Origin: Pseudomonas neustonica
Lineage (GTDB): Bacteria > Pseudomonadota > Gammaproteobacteria > Pseudomonadales > Pseudomonadaceae
Reading direction: 5' to 3'
Length of the DNA stretch: 64,000 bases
Assembly: GCF_003797945.1 (NCBI RefSeq)
Contig: NZ_RKKU01000025.1
Location: 1-64,000 of the forward strand
Positions 57,298-64,000 of this stretch are shown piece by piece (position 1 is the stretch's first letter; the number at the start of each line of letters is the position of its first letter). The translations under genes and the position numbers were made by a program. Under the pieces are notes generated by a model. The model was given only the letters and a program-made list of their open reading frames with translations, made no database searches and had not been told where the DNA came from.

Positions 57298-58305
57298 GTG
57301 ATTGATTTTAAGCAGGTACACAAGGCCTACCGCGTAGGTGGTCGGTCAGTGCCAGCCCTGCATCCGACAGACTTGCATATCGCTCAGGGTGAGGTGTTTG
57401 GCATCGTTGGCCATTCCGGCGCGGGCAAGAGCACGCTGATGCGCTTGGTCAACCGCCTGGAAGAGCCCTCGGGCGGCAGTATCGTGATCGACGGTGAAGA
57501 CGTAACCAAACTCGATGCCAAAGGCTTGCGCCGCTTTCGTCGGCAAGTCGGTATGATTTTTCAGCATTTCAACCTGCTGTCATCCAAAACGGTCGCCAAC
57601 AATGTGGCACTGCCACTGAAACTGGCCGGTGAGCTGAGCCGCGCGCAGATAGATCAGCGCGTCGCGGAACTCCTAGTGCGCGTAGGTCTGAGCGAGCACG
57701 CCGACAAATACCCCGCGCAGCTATCGGGTGGTCAGAAACAGCGCGTGGGTATTGCCCGTGCCCTATCGACCAATCCCAAGGTACTGCTCTGTGACGAGGC
57801 CACCAGTGCACTGGACCCGCAAACCACCGCATCAGTGCTGCAGCTGCTGACCCAAATCAATCGCGAGTTGAACCTGACCATCCTGTTGATCACCCATGAA
57901 ATGGATGTGATACGCCGTGCCTGCGACCGCGTTGCCGTGATGGATGCCGGTGTGATCGTTGAGCTGGGTCCGGTGACGGACGTTTTCCTGCATCCCCAAC
58001 ACCCGACCACCAAACGTTTTGTCCGCGAGGACGAGCAGGTTGATGAGAACGATCAGCGCAATGATTTCGCGCATGTCGAGGGACGCATCGTGCGGCTCAC
58101 CTTTAATGGTGACTCCACCTACACACCGCTGCTGGGCAGCGTCGCCCGAGAGACCGGGGTCGACTACAGTATTCTGGCCGGCCGCATCGACCGCATCAAG
58201 GACACACCCTACGGCCAGTTGACACTGGCGCTCACCGGTGGCGACGTTGAAGCAGCAATGCACTGCTTCACCCTGGCCGATGTGCATATGGAGGTGCTGC
58301 GCTAA
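57298..58305 (+). CDS. metN: D-/L-methionine ABC transporter ATP-binding protein MetN
   Basis: A 335-residue ATPase. Walker [10 protein letters not shown] at about 38-46, signature [15 protein letters not shown], Walker [12 protein letters not shown], and the C-terminal NIL (ACT-like) domain at about 255-335 that binds methionine and inhibits transport. Starts with GTG after GGAAGG. The 235 bp upstream, after tonB, hold its promoter; no SAM riboswitch pattern was evident. It overlaps metI. Confidence 0.97.
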   Translation: MIDFKQVHKAYRVGGRSVPALHPTDLHIAQGEVFGIVGHSGAGKSTLMRLVNRLEEPSGGSIVIDGEDVTKLDAKGLRRFRRQVGMIFQHFNLLSSKTVANNVALPLKLAGELSRAQIDQRVAELLVRVGLSEHADKYPAQLSGGQKQRVGIARALSTNPKVLLCDEATSALDPQTTASVLQLLTQINRELNLTILLITHEMDVIRRACDRVAVMDAGVIVELGPVTDVFLHPQHPTTKRFVREDEQVDENDQRNDFAHVEGRIVRLTFNGDSTYTPLLGSVARETGVDYSILAGRIDRIKDTPYGQLTLALTGGDVEAAMHCFTLADVHMEVLR

Positions 58306-58970
58306 TGGATGCTCTGCTTCCCAACGTCAATTGGCCCGAAATATGGCAAGCCACGCTCGATACGCTCAGCATGCTGGGCGGCTCTTTGGTCTTTACGCTC
58401 ATTTTCGGACTGCCGCTCGGGGTGCTGCTGTTTCTCACCGGGCCACGGCAGATGTTTGAGCAAAAGGTGCTTTACCAGGCGACCTCGCTACTGGTTAACA
58501 TCTTTCGCTCGGTGCCCTTTGTCATTCTGCTGATCGTGATGATTCCCTTCACCGTGATAGTGGCAGGTACCTCGCTGGGCGTGGCGGGCGCCATTCCGCC
58601 ACTGGTGGTCGGTGCTACGCCGTTTTTTGCGCGTTTGGTTGAAACCGCCCTACGCGAAGTAGACCGCGGCATCATCGAAGCCACCCAGGCCGCAGGGGCT
58701 ACGCCGCGACAGATCGTGGTCAACGCCCTGCTACCGGAGGCCCTACCGGGCATCATCGCTGCCATCACTGTCACCGCCATTACGCTGGTGTCCTACACCG
58801 CCATGTCGGGCCTGATTGGCGGCGGCGGGCTGGGCGATCTAGCGGTGCGCTATGGTTATCAGCGTTATCAGCCCGATGTCATGGTCGTTACTGTTGTGCT
58901 GCTATTGGTTCTGGTGCAGGTGCTGCAAAGCGTCGGCGACCGGCTGGTAGTTCACTTCTCACGCAAGTAA
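58305..58970 (+). CDS. metI: Methionine ABC transporter permease MetI
   Basis: A 221-residue permease with five transmembrane helices. The EAA loop EATQAAGATPRQIVVNALLPEALPGI at about 125-150 contacts MetN. Overlaps metN by 1 bp and is followed by metQ after a hairpin. Confidence 0.97.
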   Translation: MDALLPNVNWPEIWQATLDTLSMLGGSLVFTLIFGLPLGVLLFLTGPRQMFEQKVLYQATSLLVNIFRSVPFVILLIVMIPFTVIVAGTSLGVAGAIPPLVVGATPFFARLVETALREVDRGIIEATQAAGATPRQIVVNALLPEALPGIIAAITVTAITLVSYTAMSGLIGGGGLGDLAVRYGYQRYQPDVMVVTVVLLLVLVQVLQSVGDRLVVHFSRK

Positions 58971-58993
58971 CTATGCTTAATGCAATAAAAAAA

Positions 58994-59024
58994 GCAGGTG
59001 ACCGGCTATCCGCCAGCCACCTGC
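58994..59024 (+). repeat. Intercistronic hairpin between metI and metQ
   Basis: GCAGGTG (58994-59000) and CACCTGC (59018-59024) pair, with GGCT/AGCC extending the stem. It lies between the metI stop and the metQ ribosome-binding site AAGGAG. Such hairpins often raise the level of the binding-protein mRNA over the membrane genes. Confidence 0.6.
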
Positions 59025-59050
59025 GTGTTATCCCACAAGGAGCCTTACGT

Positions 59051-59836
59051 ATGAAAAAATTACTCACTGCCTTTGCCGCTGCCGCGGTATTAACCTCCCT
59101 GCCAGCATTCGCGGCAGAGAAACTGTCAGTCGCTGCTACTGCCGTGCCGCACGCCGAGATTCTTGAGTTCGTCAAACCAACACTGGCTGAAGAAGGCGTT
59201 GATCTGGATATTCACGTCTTCACCGACTACGTGCAGCCCAACGTACAGGTTGCCGAAAAACGCCTGGATGCCAACTTCTTCCAGCACCTTCCCTATCTGG
59301 AAGAGTTCAACAGCAGCCGTGGCACCGATCTGGTCAGCGTTACTGGTGTGCACGTTGAACCCTTTGGCGCCTATTCCCGCAAGATCAAAAGCCTCGACGA
59401 ATTGCCCGAAGGTGCCAACGTAGTCATCCCCAACGATGCTACCAACGGCGGTCGCGCATTGCTGCTGCTGCAAAAAGCGGGCGTCATCACGCTGAAGGAT
59501 GAAGGCAACATTTTGTCTACGCCGAGCGATATCGCCGCGAACCCCAAGAATATTCGTATTCGCGCGCTTGAGGCGGCCACTCTGCCACGCGTACTGGATC
59601 AGGTAGACCTGGCCCTGATCAACACCAACTACGCGCTGGAAGCCGGCCTCAACCCGACTGCCGATGCCCTGGTGATCGAAGGTGCCGACTCGCCCTACGT
59701 GAACATTCTGGTTGCGCGTTCAGACAATGCCGAAAGCGATGCCATGCAGAAATTGGCTGCAGCACTGAACAGCCCAGAAGTGAAAGCCTTCATCGAAGAG
59801 AAGTATCAGGGCCAGATCCTGCCTACCTTCGAGTAA
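59051..59836 (+). CDS. metQ: Methionine ABC transporter substrate-binding protein MetQ
   Basis: A 261-residue periplasmic binding protein of the NLPA family. Signal peptide 1-21 (LTSLPAFA) is of the ordinary type; there is no lipobox Cys, so it would be a soluble periplasmic protein rather than a lipoprotein. The mature part has AVPHAEILEFVKPTLAEEGVDLD and the family segment NVVIPNDATNGGRALLLLQKAGVI. ATG 59051 follows AAGGAG by 9 bases. Confidence 0.96.
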   Translation: MKKLLTAFAAAAVLTSLPAFAAEKLSVAATAVPHAEILEFVKPTLAEEGVDLDIHVFTDYVQPNVQVAEKRLDANFFQHLPYLEEFNSSRGTDLVSVTGVHVEPFGAYSRKIKSLDELPEGANVVIPNDATNGGRALLLLQKAGVITLKDEGNILSTPSDIAANPKNIRIRALEAATLPRVLDQVDLALINTNYALEAGLNPTADALVIEGADSPYVNILVARSDNAESDAMQKLAAALNSPEVKAFIEEKYQGQILPTFE

Positions 59837-59891
59837 GCGTGCCGCCCGGGCCGCAGCAAGCGCCCGACGCTGCACCACTCTGCTGTAACTG

Positions 59892-59920
59892 AAACGCCCG
59901 GCACAACGCCGGGCGTTTTT
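59892..59920 (+). terminator. Rho-independent terminator after metQ
   Basis: AAACGCCCGGC and GCCGGGCGTTT pair over 11 bp around a 5-nt loop, running into TTTTT. Confidence 0.93.
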
Positions 59921-59974
59921 GTATCTGTTACTCACACTAGCTGTTCAAGCCCTTTGCACTGCGGCAAATAACCG

Positions 59975-59996
59975 CGCTCAGATCATCACCTGAGCG
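59975..59996. promoter_or_regulatory. Inverted repeat upstream of the DUF2946 gene
   Basis: CGCTCAG (59975-59981) and CTGAGCG (59990-59996) are perfect arms 8 bp apart, placed just upstream of a TAGAAT -10-like hexamer. A position next to the -10 suits an operator for a metal-responsive regulator, but this is inference. Confidence 0.5.
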
Positions 59997-60008
59997 TCTG
60001 CACAGTGC

Positions 60009-60014
60009 TAGAAT
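60009..60014 (+). promoter_or_regulatory. Possible -10 hexamer for a leaderless transcript
   Basis: TAGAAT ends 7 bp before the DUF2946 ATG and no ribosome-binding site precedes that ATG, so the transcript may start at or next to the start codon. No good -35 element is seen. Confidence 0.35.
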
Positions 60015-60021
60015 TTCCGCC

Positions 60022-60426
60022 ATGCCTCTGTCACGCGATAACCGCCTATCTGTAGCCCTGCTGCTGTATCTCTGCACGCTGTTCAGCGTGCTGACCTGTG
60101 GCTTTCATCAGGGGCAAATGAGCGCGCAGCATCTCAGCGGCGCCGGAGTTGTGTTCTGTAATACCGATGGGCAAAACCTCGGTCTCGATCTGGACAGTGC
60201 GCAGCAGCACAGCGGCGATTTCAAACCCATGTGCCCACTGTGTTCTTCGGTAGGTGCTGGCATTGCGCTCAACAGCCTGGGCTGGTCACTGGACTATCAG
60301 CCTGCCATCGCAGCAATACCGCTACCGCCCAGCCATTGGGCGCGGCCACCGCCGCGTGCCGCCTGGCCCGCACTCAACCCCCGTGCTTCACCCGCTGCCT
60401 CTGGCGCAGCGGTGCTCTCTGCCTGA
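60022..60426 (+). CDS. DUF2946 family protein
   Basis: A 134-residue protein with a signal-anchor-like hydrophobic N-terminus (LLLYLCTLFSVLTCGF) and the DUF2946 cysteine motif MCPLCSS at about 74-80. This family accompanies copper-related genes and TonB receptors of the OprC group; the CxxC pair and nearby His could bind copper. The tail is Pro/Ala-rich. It is 101 bp upstream of the receptor gene. No ribosome-binding site precedes the ATG. Confidence 0.82.
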   Translation: MPLSRDNRLSVALLLYLCTLFSVLTCGFHQGQMSAQHLSGAGVVFCNTDGQNLGLDLDSAQQHSGDFKPMCPLCSSVGAGIALNSLGWSLDYQPAIAAIPLPPSHWARPPPRAAWPALNPRASPAASGAAVLSA

Positions 60427-60527
60427 TCACCGGCCGACCTTCCGTTGCGTCCACACCAGTAATCCAAACACCTTGTTTTATTGCCCATGTCTGCCCCTTG
60501 GCAGCATGGCTTTGCCTGTGGACAACA

Positions 60528-62654
60528 ATGATGCAAACAACACTGAATCTCTTAGTCTCTCCAGCCACACAGCGCTGGAAAATCGCTTTCTCTGTTTTTT
60601 TGGCCAGCCTTGCTGGCAGCAGTTACGCCACCGATGCCACTGCACCGCAAACGCATGAAGCGCAGACGAACTCCCTTGAGTTGGCTCCCCTGGTGATTAC
60701 CGCCGTGCAACAAAGCTCACCCCTGACCATCATCGCTGACCCGAAGGATGCCAGGCAGCCGGTGCCAGCCAGCGATGCGACTGACTACCTGAAAACGATC
60801 CCGGGTTTTTCCGCCATACGCAGTGGCGGCACCAATGGCGATGCAGTGCTGCGCGGTATGTTTGGCTCGCGCATCAACCTACTGTCCAACGGTGGCCAAA
60901 TGATCGGGGCCTGCCCAAACCGAATGGACGCGCCCAGCTCGTATATTGCACCGGAAACCTTCGATAAGCTGACGGTCATCAAGGGACCGCAAAGCGTCAT
61001 CTGGGGGCCCGGAGCTTCCGCTGGCACCGTGCTCTTTGATCGCGAGCCGGAGCAATTCAGCGAGGCGGGCACCCGTGTTCACGCCAGCGCGCTAGGTGGC
61101 TCCAATGGCCGCTTTGATAAACTGCTAGATGCGGCAATCGGCAACCCACAAGGCTATATGCGCTTTAGTGGCAACCAGGCCCAATCTGACGACTACGAAG
61201 ACGGCAACGGCGATACCGTCCCCTCGCGCTATAGCAAATGGAATGGTGATGTCGCGCTTGGCTGGACGCCCGACGACGACACCCTACTGGAACTCAGCGC
61301 CGGCAAAGGTGACGCCGAGGCACGCTACGGCGGACGCGGCATGGATGGCAGCAAATTTGCGCGTGAAAGCCTGGGCTTGCGCTTTGAGCGCACCAATCTA
61401 GGTGCCATCGATAAACTCGAAGCGCGCCTTTACTACAACTACGCCGATCACGTCATGGATAACTTCCGTCTGCGCACACCAGACCCGAGCAGCATGATGC
61501 CAATGCCTATGGCGGCCGAAGTAGACCGCCGCACCATTGGCGGCCGTGTGGCCATGACGTTCAATTGGGAGTCACTCGATCTCGTTACCGGTGTTGATGC
61601 CATGCGCAGCGAGCACCGCGCACGCAGCTCCACCTACGACATGATGAGCGGCGTATACCGCGATACGGATGAGTTTGCCTGGGACAAAGATGCCGTCATG
61701 CGCAACTACGGCTTATTTGGTGAGCTGACCTGGTACCAGAGCACTCGCAATCGCATCATCGCCGGAGCGCGCCTTGATCGAGCATCAGCCAAAGACTACC
61801 GCAGCGACATCAGCAGCATGATGATGAGCCGACCCAATCCCACCGCCGGTCAGACGCGCAGCGATACCCTGCCCAGCGGCTTTATCCGCTACGAGCAAGA
61901 TCTGGAAGACTCGCCTACCACCCTGTATGCCGGTATTGGTCATGTACAACGCTTCCCTGATTATTGGGAGCTGTTCTCGGCCAAAACCGGTCCGGCAGGC
62001 GCCCTCAACGCCTTTGACGGCATTCGGCCGGAGAAAACCACCCAGCTGGACGTAGGCGTGCAGTATCAACAGCAGAACCTGCAGGCTTGGGCATCCGCCT
62101 ACGCAGGACAGATACGCGACTACATCCTGTTCAACTACAGCACCAGCATGATGAGCATGAACAGCAGCCAGGCCAACAATGTTGATGCGCGTATTATGGG
62201 CGGTGAATTGGGGCTGGCCTATGACCTCAACAGCCACTGGAATACCGATGCGACGCTAGCCTACGCCTGGGGTAAAAACAGCAGCGATGGCCAACCCTTG
62301 CCACAAATGCCGCCACTGGAGGCACGCTTGGGCCTGGGGTATGAGCAGAACAACTGGAGCGCTGGGGCACTCTGGCGCGTAGTAGCTGAGCAAAATCGCA
62401 TCGACGAAGGGAAAGGTAACGTCGTCGGTCAGGACATGGACAAAAGCGCTGGCTTTGGCGTCTTTTCGCTCAACGGCGCTTACCGCCTGAACGAGAACCT
62501 CAAGTTCAGCGCGGGCGTCGACAACCTGTTCGATAAGGCTTACGCCGAGCACCTTAATCTCGCCGGCAACGCCGCGTTCGGCTTCCCAGCCGATTCTATT
62601 GCCATCAACGAACCCGGCCGCACGCTTTGGGCCAAAATCGACCTGGACTTCTAA
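60528..62654 (+). CDS. oprC: OprC-type copper TonB-dependent receptor
   Basis: A 708-residue outer-membrane receptor with signal peptide (FLASLAGSSYA), plug at about 50-180 (RSGGTNGDAVLRGMFGSRINLLSNGGQMIGACPNRMDAP split over two strands) and a barrel ending in KIDLDF. Several Met clusters (SSMMPMPMAAE, DMMSGVY, SSMMMSRPNP, STSMMSMNSS) lie in extracellular-loop positions, and the short CPNRMD segment is the OprC/NosA mark. These fit Cu binding. The frame is open further upstream but the signal peptide fixes the start at 60528 or 60531. Confidence 0.9.
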   Translation: MMQTTLNLLVSPATQRWKIAFSVFLASLAGSSYATDATAPQTHEAQTNSLELAPLVITAVQQSSPLTIIADPKDARQPVPASDATDYLKTIPGFSAIRSGGTNGDAVLRGMFGSRINLLSNGGQMIGACPNRMDAPSSYIAPETFDKLTVIKGPQSVIWGPGASAGTVLFDREPEQFSEAGTRVHASALGGSNGRFDKLLDAAIGNPQGYMRFSGNQAQSDDYEDGNGDTVPSRYSKWNGDVALGWTPDDDTLLELSAGKGDAEARYGGRGMDGSKFARESLGLRFERTNLGAIDKLEARLYYNYADHVMDNFRLRTPDPSSMMPMPMAAEVDRRTIGGRVAMTFNWESLDLVTGVDAMRSEHRARSSTYDMMSGVYRDTDEFAWDKDAVMRNYGLFGELTWYQSTRNRIIAGARLDRASAKDYRSDISSMMMSRPNPTAGQTRSDTLPSGFIRYEQDLEDSPTTLYAGIGHVQRFPDYWELFSAKTGPAGALNAFDGIRPEKTTQLDVGVQYQQQNLQAWASAYAGQIRDYILFNYSTSMMSMNSSQANNVDARIMGGELGLAYDLNSHWNTDATLAYAWGKNSSDGQPLPQMPPLEARLGLGYEQNNWSAGALWRVVAEQNRIDEGKGNVVGQDMDKSAGFGVFSLNGAYRLNENLKFSAGVDNLFDKAYAEHLNLAGNAAFGFPADSIAINEPGRTLWAKIDLDF

Positions 62655-62858
62655 CCACCTCAGCAACACACGGCGTAGCCTGATTGCACCCAGGCTACGC
62701 CGCCTTACTATCGTCTTTGCCGTCATATTCTGAAATGCCTTCACCTCAATAGCTAGCCCAGCGCGCTGCTAGACTCCTACGTTTAATCACTCTGCCTGAC
62801 TGCGTCTGAAACGCATTACGTCAGCAGGTGTGACGCCGACCCAACAGGGAGTCAGTAG

Positions 62859-63872
62859 ATGAAGAACGTCACCATCCTAGCCGCATTCGCCACCTTACTA
62901 TTGCCGCTTTCAAGCGCTTACGCACACACCGCTTACGGTCCCCAGCTTGAGGGCTTTGACTATCCTCACCCGGTCGAGAGTTTTACTTTCACCTCTCAGC
63001 AACAACCCCTCTCGATGGCCTACATGGACGTACCGCCAACGACTGAAGCCAATGGCCGAACAGCCGTATTGCTGCACGGCAAAAACTTCTGCGGCGCCAC
63101 CTGGCAGGACACCATCGAGGTACTCAGCGCCGAGGGCTACCGCGTTATAGCGCCGGATCAGATCGGCTTCTGTCGTTCCAGCAAACCACGCGGCTATCAG
63201 TTCAGCTTTAACCAACTGGCGCATAACACGCACGCCCTGCTGGCTGACCTGAACATCGACAAGATCACCTTGATCGGCCACTCCATGGGCGGCATGCTCG
63301 CCGCGCGCTTCACACTGAATCACCCTGAACAGGTCGAGCAATTGGTACTGGCCAACCCCATCGGATTGGAAGACTGGCAACAGGCCGGGGTGCCCTATGC
63401 CACTATCGACCAGATGTACCAGGGACAGCTGCAAACCAGCTATGAAGGCATCAAAAACTACCAGTTGAAGTTCTATTACAACGGCCAGTGGAAGCCCGAA
63501 TACGACCGCTGGGTAGAGATGGCCTATGGCATGTATGCCGGTCCCGGCAAAGAGATAGTCGCCTGGAATCAGGCGCAGACCGCAGAGATGCTGTTCACCC
63601 AGCCGGTGGTACATGAGTTCCCCAACATTCAGGCACCAACGCTACTGCTGATCGGCGGCAAGGATCGCACCGCCCCCGGCGCCAACCGCGCACCGGAGTC
63701 GGTAGCCCAGAGCCTGGGGCAATACCCTGAACTGGGACGCAAAACCGCCGCCGCCATTCCCAATGCGACCCTGGTCGAATTTCCCGAACTGGGGCATTCG
63801 CCGCAGGTAGAAGCGCCGGACAAATTTCATCAGGCACTGCTAGCCGGGATGGCTCAGTTGAATAGCCAATAA
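62859..63872 (+). CDS. Secreted alpha/beta hydrolase
   Basis: A 337-residue protein with signal peptide 1-22 (LSSAYA). The alpha/beta-hydrolase triad is likely S142 in LIGHSMGGML, Asp in LLIGGKDRTAPG (about 266) and His in PELGHSPQVE (about 313); the oxyanion HG motif is VLLHGKNFCGATW. It may be an esterase, lipase or epoxide-hydrolase-like enzyme in the periplasm; substrate unknown. It follows the copper receptor by about 200 bp with its own ribosome-binding site and terminator, so it is probably independent. Confidence 0.9.
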   Translation: MKNVTILAAFATLLLPLSSAYAHTAYGPQLEGFDYPHPVESFTFTSQQQPLSMAYMDVPPTTEANGRTAVLLHGKNFCGATWQDTIEVLSAEGYRVIAPDQIGFCRSSKPRGYQFSFNQLAHNTHALLADLNIDKITLIGHSMGGMLAARFTLNHPEQVEQLVLANPIGLEDWQQAGVPYATIDQMYQGQLQTSYEGIKNYQLKFYYNGQWKPEYDRWVEMAYGMYAGPGKEIVAWNQAQTAEMLFTQPVVHEFPNIQAPTLLLIGGKDRTAPGANRAPESVAQSLGQYPELGRKTAAAIPNATLVEFPELGHSPQVEAPDKFHQALLAGMAQLNSQ

Positions 63873-63886
63873 GCGGCCGTCATTGC

Positions 63887-63915
63887 AAAAAAGGCGCCCC
63901 GGAGGCGCCTTTTTT
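63887..63915 (+). terminator. Rho-independent terminator after the hydrolase gene
   Basis: AAAAAAGGCGCC and GGCGCCTTTTTT pair over 12 bp around a 5-nt loop. It can act in both directions. The last 85 bp of the window beyond it hold nothing recognisable. Confidence 0.93.
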
Positions 63916-64000
63916 GTTGCTCATTCACTGGTTATTTATATCTCGAAGCCCAAAGCTTTAATCACACAAACCATCCCATGCCTTTAACTCAATATCGCGT

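Overview
The window looks like a chromosomal segment of a gamma-proteobacterium in the Pseudomonas/Halopseudomonas group. The evidence is the gene order: purC-MBL-bamC-dapA-gcvR-bcp, nadA-tRNA-Lys-queC-cpoB-pal-tolBARQ-ybgC-ruvBAC-yebC-aspS-dps, then slyX-HIT-oprD-proS through arsC-wrbA-hda-purMN. From memory this matches the core order of Pseudomonas genomes. No database search was possible.

Layout. 1-2.5 kb: the end of a probable genomic island, with a truncated reading frame at the left edge, a structured inverted repeat, and a tyrosine-recombinase-like gene overlapping a small partner, all next to the 3' end of tRNA-Ser(CGA). 2.6-11.5 kb: purine, lysine and NAD biosynthesis, outer-membrane assembly (bamC, bepA), a peroxiredoxin and a TusA-like protein. 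11.7-23 kb: tRNA-Lys(UUU), queC, the Tol-Pal envelope system, RuvABC Holliday-junction processing, a YebC regulator and aspS. 23-39.5 kb: Dps, a membrane-anchored cold-shock-domain protein, an OprD-family porin broken by a 4-bp duplication, proS and a series of housekeeping genes ending with purM, purN and a DUF3108 protein.

39.5-64 kb is more accessory. It holds a 3-hydroxyacyl-CoA dehydrogenase, a Sel1-repeat protein, an HxlR regulator with a nitronate-monooxygenase-like enzyme, and a small secreted acidic protein. Next comes a TetR regulator with two palindromic operators, divergent from an FAD oxidoreductase / DUF2855 / short-chain dehydrogenase set. An iron/heme block follows: a FecI-FecR-TonB receptor cascade with a Fur-like box, divergent from heme oxygenase-ybaN-exbB-exbD-tonB. 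The window ends with metNIQ methionine import, a DUF2946 protein with a methionine-rich OprC-type copper receptor, and a secreted alpha/beta hydrolase.

How the parts fit together. The iron block looks self-contained: sensing and regulation (FecI/FecR), outer-membrane uptake, energisation (ExbBD-TonB) and heme breakdown (heme oxygenase). The same TonB complex could serve the copper-type receptor a few kb away. Most of the window is ordinary core genome. The main anomalies are the porin frameshift, the island-end recombinase pair, the absence of queE beside queC, the paired TetR operators and several unexplained inverted repeats near regulated genes.
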